The notes under the pieces: generated by a model | Told to the model about the DNA's origin: nothing | Seen by the model: only the letters and a program-made list of their open reading frames with translations | Database searches by the model: none | Translations under genes and position numbers: made by a program | Assembly (NCBI RefSeq): GCF_004365875.1 | Contig: NZ_SODF01000001.1 | Span: forward strand, 2,046,001 to 2,110,000 | Length of the DNA stretch: 64,000 bases | Direction of reading: 5' to 3' | Source of the DNA: Kribbella kalugense | GTDB lineage: Bacteria; Actinomycetota; Actinomycetes; Propionibacteriales; Kribbellaceae | In this document: positions 63,046 through 64,000 of the stretch, piece by piece | How positions within the stretch are numbered: the first letter of the stretch is position 1 | Layout: each line of letters starts with the position of its first letter

Positions 63046-63574
63046 CCCACTCCCCCAGCACCTTAGCGCTCGCGTCCACCAACGCCGGCCAGTCGAGCGC
63101 GGCCTCGTCGGCCGAGTCCGACACGTGCTTCACGACCCGCACGGGGACGCCGTACTCACGGCACGCGTAGACGACGCCGTACGCCTCCATGTCCACCAAC
63201 TGCGCCCGCTCCGCCAACCGCGCCCGTACGACGGGATCCGTCACAAACACGTCGCCCGAAGCAAGCACTGTCCCGTCGCCACCCTCAACCGGCAACTCGT
63301 CCTGCGGATCCAACCCGATCGCCCGAACCGCCTCCGCATTCACGTCGTGATTGATCACCACGCTAGGCAGAAACAACCCAGACAACCCATCCCGCAACGC
63401 CCCAGTCGTACCAACATTCAGCACCACCAGGTCGGAAGTATCCCGCCCACCCAACGCCCGACTAACCGCAACCGCAGCCGCCGTCTTCCCCACCCCAGTC
63501 ACCACCACAGGAAGCCCGTCCGGCACATACCGAGCCTCCCCAACAACCGCACTAACCACCAGATAATCGGCCAC
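63026..63574 (-). CDS. MTA/SAH nucleosidase-like phosphorylase-family protein
   Basis: A 182-residue nucleosidase of the PNP/UDP family: VVVTGVGKTAAAVAVSRAL, VLNVGTTGALRDGL, LVDMEAYGVVYACRE with the ribose-binding Met-Glu, and VVKHVSDSADEAALDW with the catalytic Asp. It is shorter than typical MTAN (about 230 residues). It begins 3 bp after the ispG stop, so it is the next gene of that transcript. Preference for futalosine or MTA cannot be told. Confidence 0.85.
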   Translation of the reverse strand: MADYLVVSAVVGEARYVPDGLPVVVTGVGKTAAAVAVSRALGGRDTSDLVVLNVGTTGALRDGLSGLFLPSVVINHDVNAEAVRAIGLDPQDELPVEGGDGTVLASGDVFVTDPVVRARLAERAQLVDMEAYGVVYACREYGVPVRVVKHVSDSADEAALDWPALVDASAKVLGEWVSDYVR

Positions 63575-63576
63575 GG

Positions 63577-64000
63577 TCAGCTGATCGTGACCGTCGGGTC
63601 TCCGGTGGCTTCCATGGATTCGGCGATTCGCATGGCTTCTTCGATCAGGGTTTCTACGATGGCGGATTCGGGGACGGTTTTGATGACCTCGCCCTTGACG
63701 AAGATCTGGCCCTTGCCGTTGCCAGAGGCGACGCCGAGGTCGGCCTCGCGGGCCTCGCCGGGGCCGTTCACGACGCAGCCCATGACGGCGACGCGGAGCG
63801 GGACCTCCATGCCCTCGAGGCCGGCGGTGACCTGCTCGGCGAGGGTGTAGACGTCCACCTGGGCGCGGCCGCAGGACGGGCAGGAGACGATCTCGAGCTT
63901 GCGCTCGCGCAGGTTCAGCGACTGCAGGATCTGCAGGCCGACCTTGACCTCCTCGACCGGCGGCGCGGACAGCGAGACCCGGATCGTGTCGCCGATGCCC
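63577..64000 (-). CDS. ispG: 4-hydroxy-3-methylbut-2-enyl diphosphate synthase, 5' partial
   Basis: The C-terminal part of IspG (GcpE), the penultimate step of the MEP isoprenoid pathway. The [4Fe-4S] ligands appear as [14 protein letters not shown] (two Cys) and [18 protein letters not shown] (third Cys). The N-terminal TIM-barrel lies beyond the right edge of the window. The C-terminus ending TGDPTVTIS is normal. Confidence 0.96.
   Translation of the reverse strand, partial: GIGDTIRVSLSAPPVEEVKVGLQILQSLNLRERKLEIVSCPSCGRAQVDVYTLAEQVTAGLEGMEVPLRVAVMGCVVNGPGEAREADLGVASGNGKGQIFVKGEVIKTVPESAIVETLIEEAMRIAESMEATGDPTVTIS

Noticed and set aside
1..64000. tRNA, rRNA or insertion sequence
   Set aside because: No T-loop consensus, conserved rRNA stretch or transposase motif was noticed on either strand; a tRNAscan or ISfinder search could still find a missed one.

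Overview
The window is high-GC DNA with GTG and TTG starts, tightly overlapping genes and few AT-rich promoters. It is chromosomal DNA of an actinomycete. Gene content (PriA instead of separate HisA and TrpF, the HGxxPAAW and Trp-associated membrane proteins in the trp cluster, a TIGR03085 protein, an ECF42-type sigma factor, AbiEi/DUF559 proteins) and the frequent GTAC-containing words fit Propionibacteriales, perhaps a Kribbella relative. That placement is an inference. No tRNA, rRNA, CRISPR array, transposase or prophage gene was seen.

Layout. 1-3.4 kb: kinase-like and phosphotransferase genes, ACC deaminase, and a membrane protein. 3.4-12.7 kb: one long minus-strand run, hisI-trpE-Trp membrane protein-HGxxPAAW protein-trpC-trpB-trpA-SCO1-MauE/DoxX-DsbA-like-lgt-VIT. 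Many joints overlap by 4 bp, so tryptophan synthesis is physically joined to envelope thiol/copper functions and lipoprotein maturation. 12.8-17.3 kb: dipeptidase and GNAT, then a repeat-rich island. The island holds a 13-bp tandem repeat, three 59-bp palindromes, a 186-bp tandem duplication and an AbiEi/DUF559 nuclease-like gene lying between palindromes. 17.4-31 kb: ABC exporter pair, DedA, metallo-hydrolase, membrane-anchored phosphodiesterase, secreted GH43-like enzyme, PBP4-type carboxypeptidase, tandem GNAT paralogues, and a sigma factor fused to a membrane-anchored tail. 31-35.9 kb: regulator/MFS pairs (ArsR-MFS, MarR-MFS) and a second MarR gene.

35.9-45.4 kb: hisF, an M29 aminopeptidase with a divergent ArsR-type regulator, then a minus-strand operon starting at priA. 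It continues through an acyl reductase-HAD fusion, a zinc alcohol dehydrogenase, a LarA-like protein, a 35-codon ORF and a PlsC-type acyltransferase. The last five look like an uncharacterised lipid or alcohol pathway hitched to a histidine gene. 45.5-51.4 kb: P450, methyltransferase, TSUP permease, YCII-ECF42 sigma pair and an FAD oxidase. 51.5-55.7 kb: proS with a textbook terminator, DoxX-like, M14 peptidase and a GNAT protein.

55.8-63.6 kb lies between that GNAT and ispG, genes I recall as close neighbours in other actinomycetes. It looks like an accessory insertion: a RHH-VOC-GNAT-MFS operon with 8-bp periodic operator repeats and a divergent second VOC gene; a DUF4440-like remnant; a MerR-thioredoxin-small protein operon with a MerR dyad; a cyclase plus ThDP enzyme pair that resembles isatin/isatinate metabolism; a Nudix gene and a nucleosidase. 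ispG runs off the right edge.
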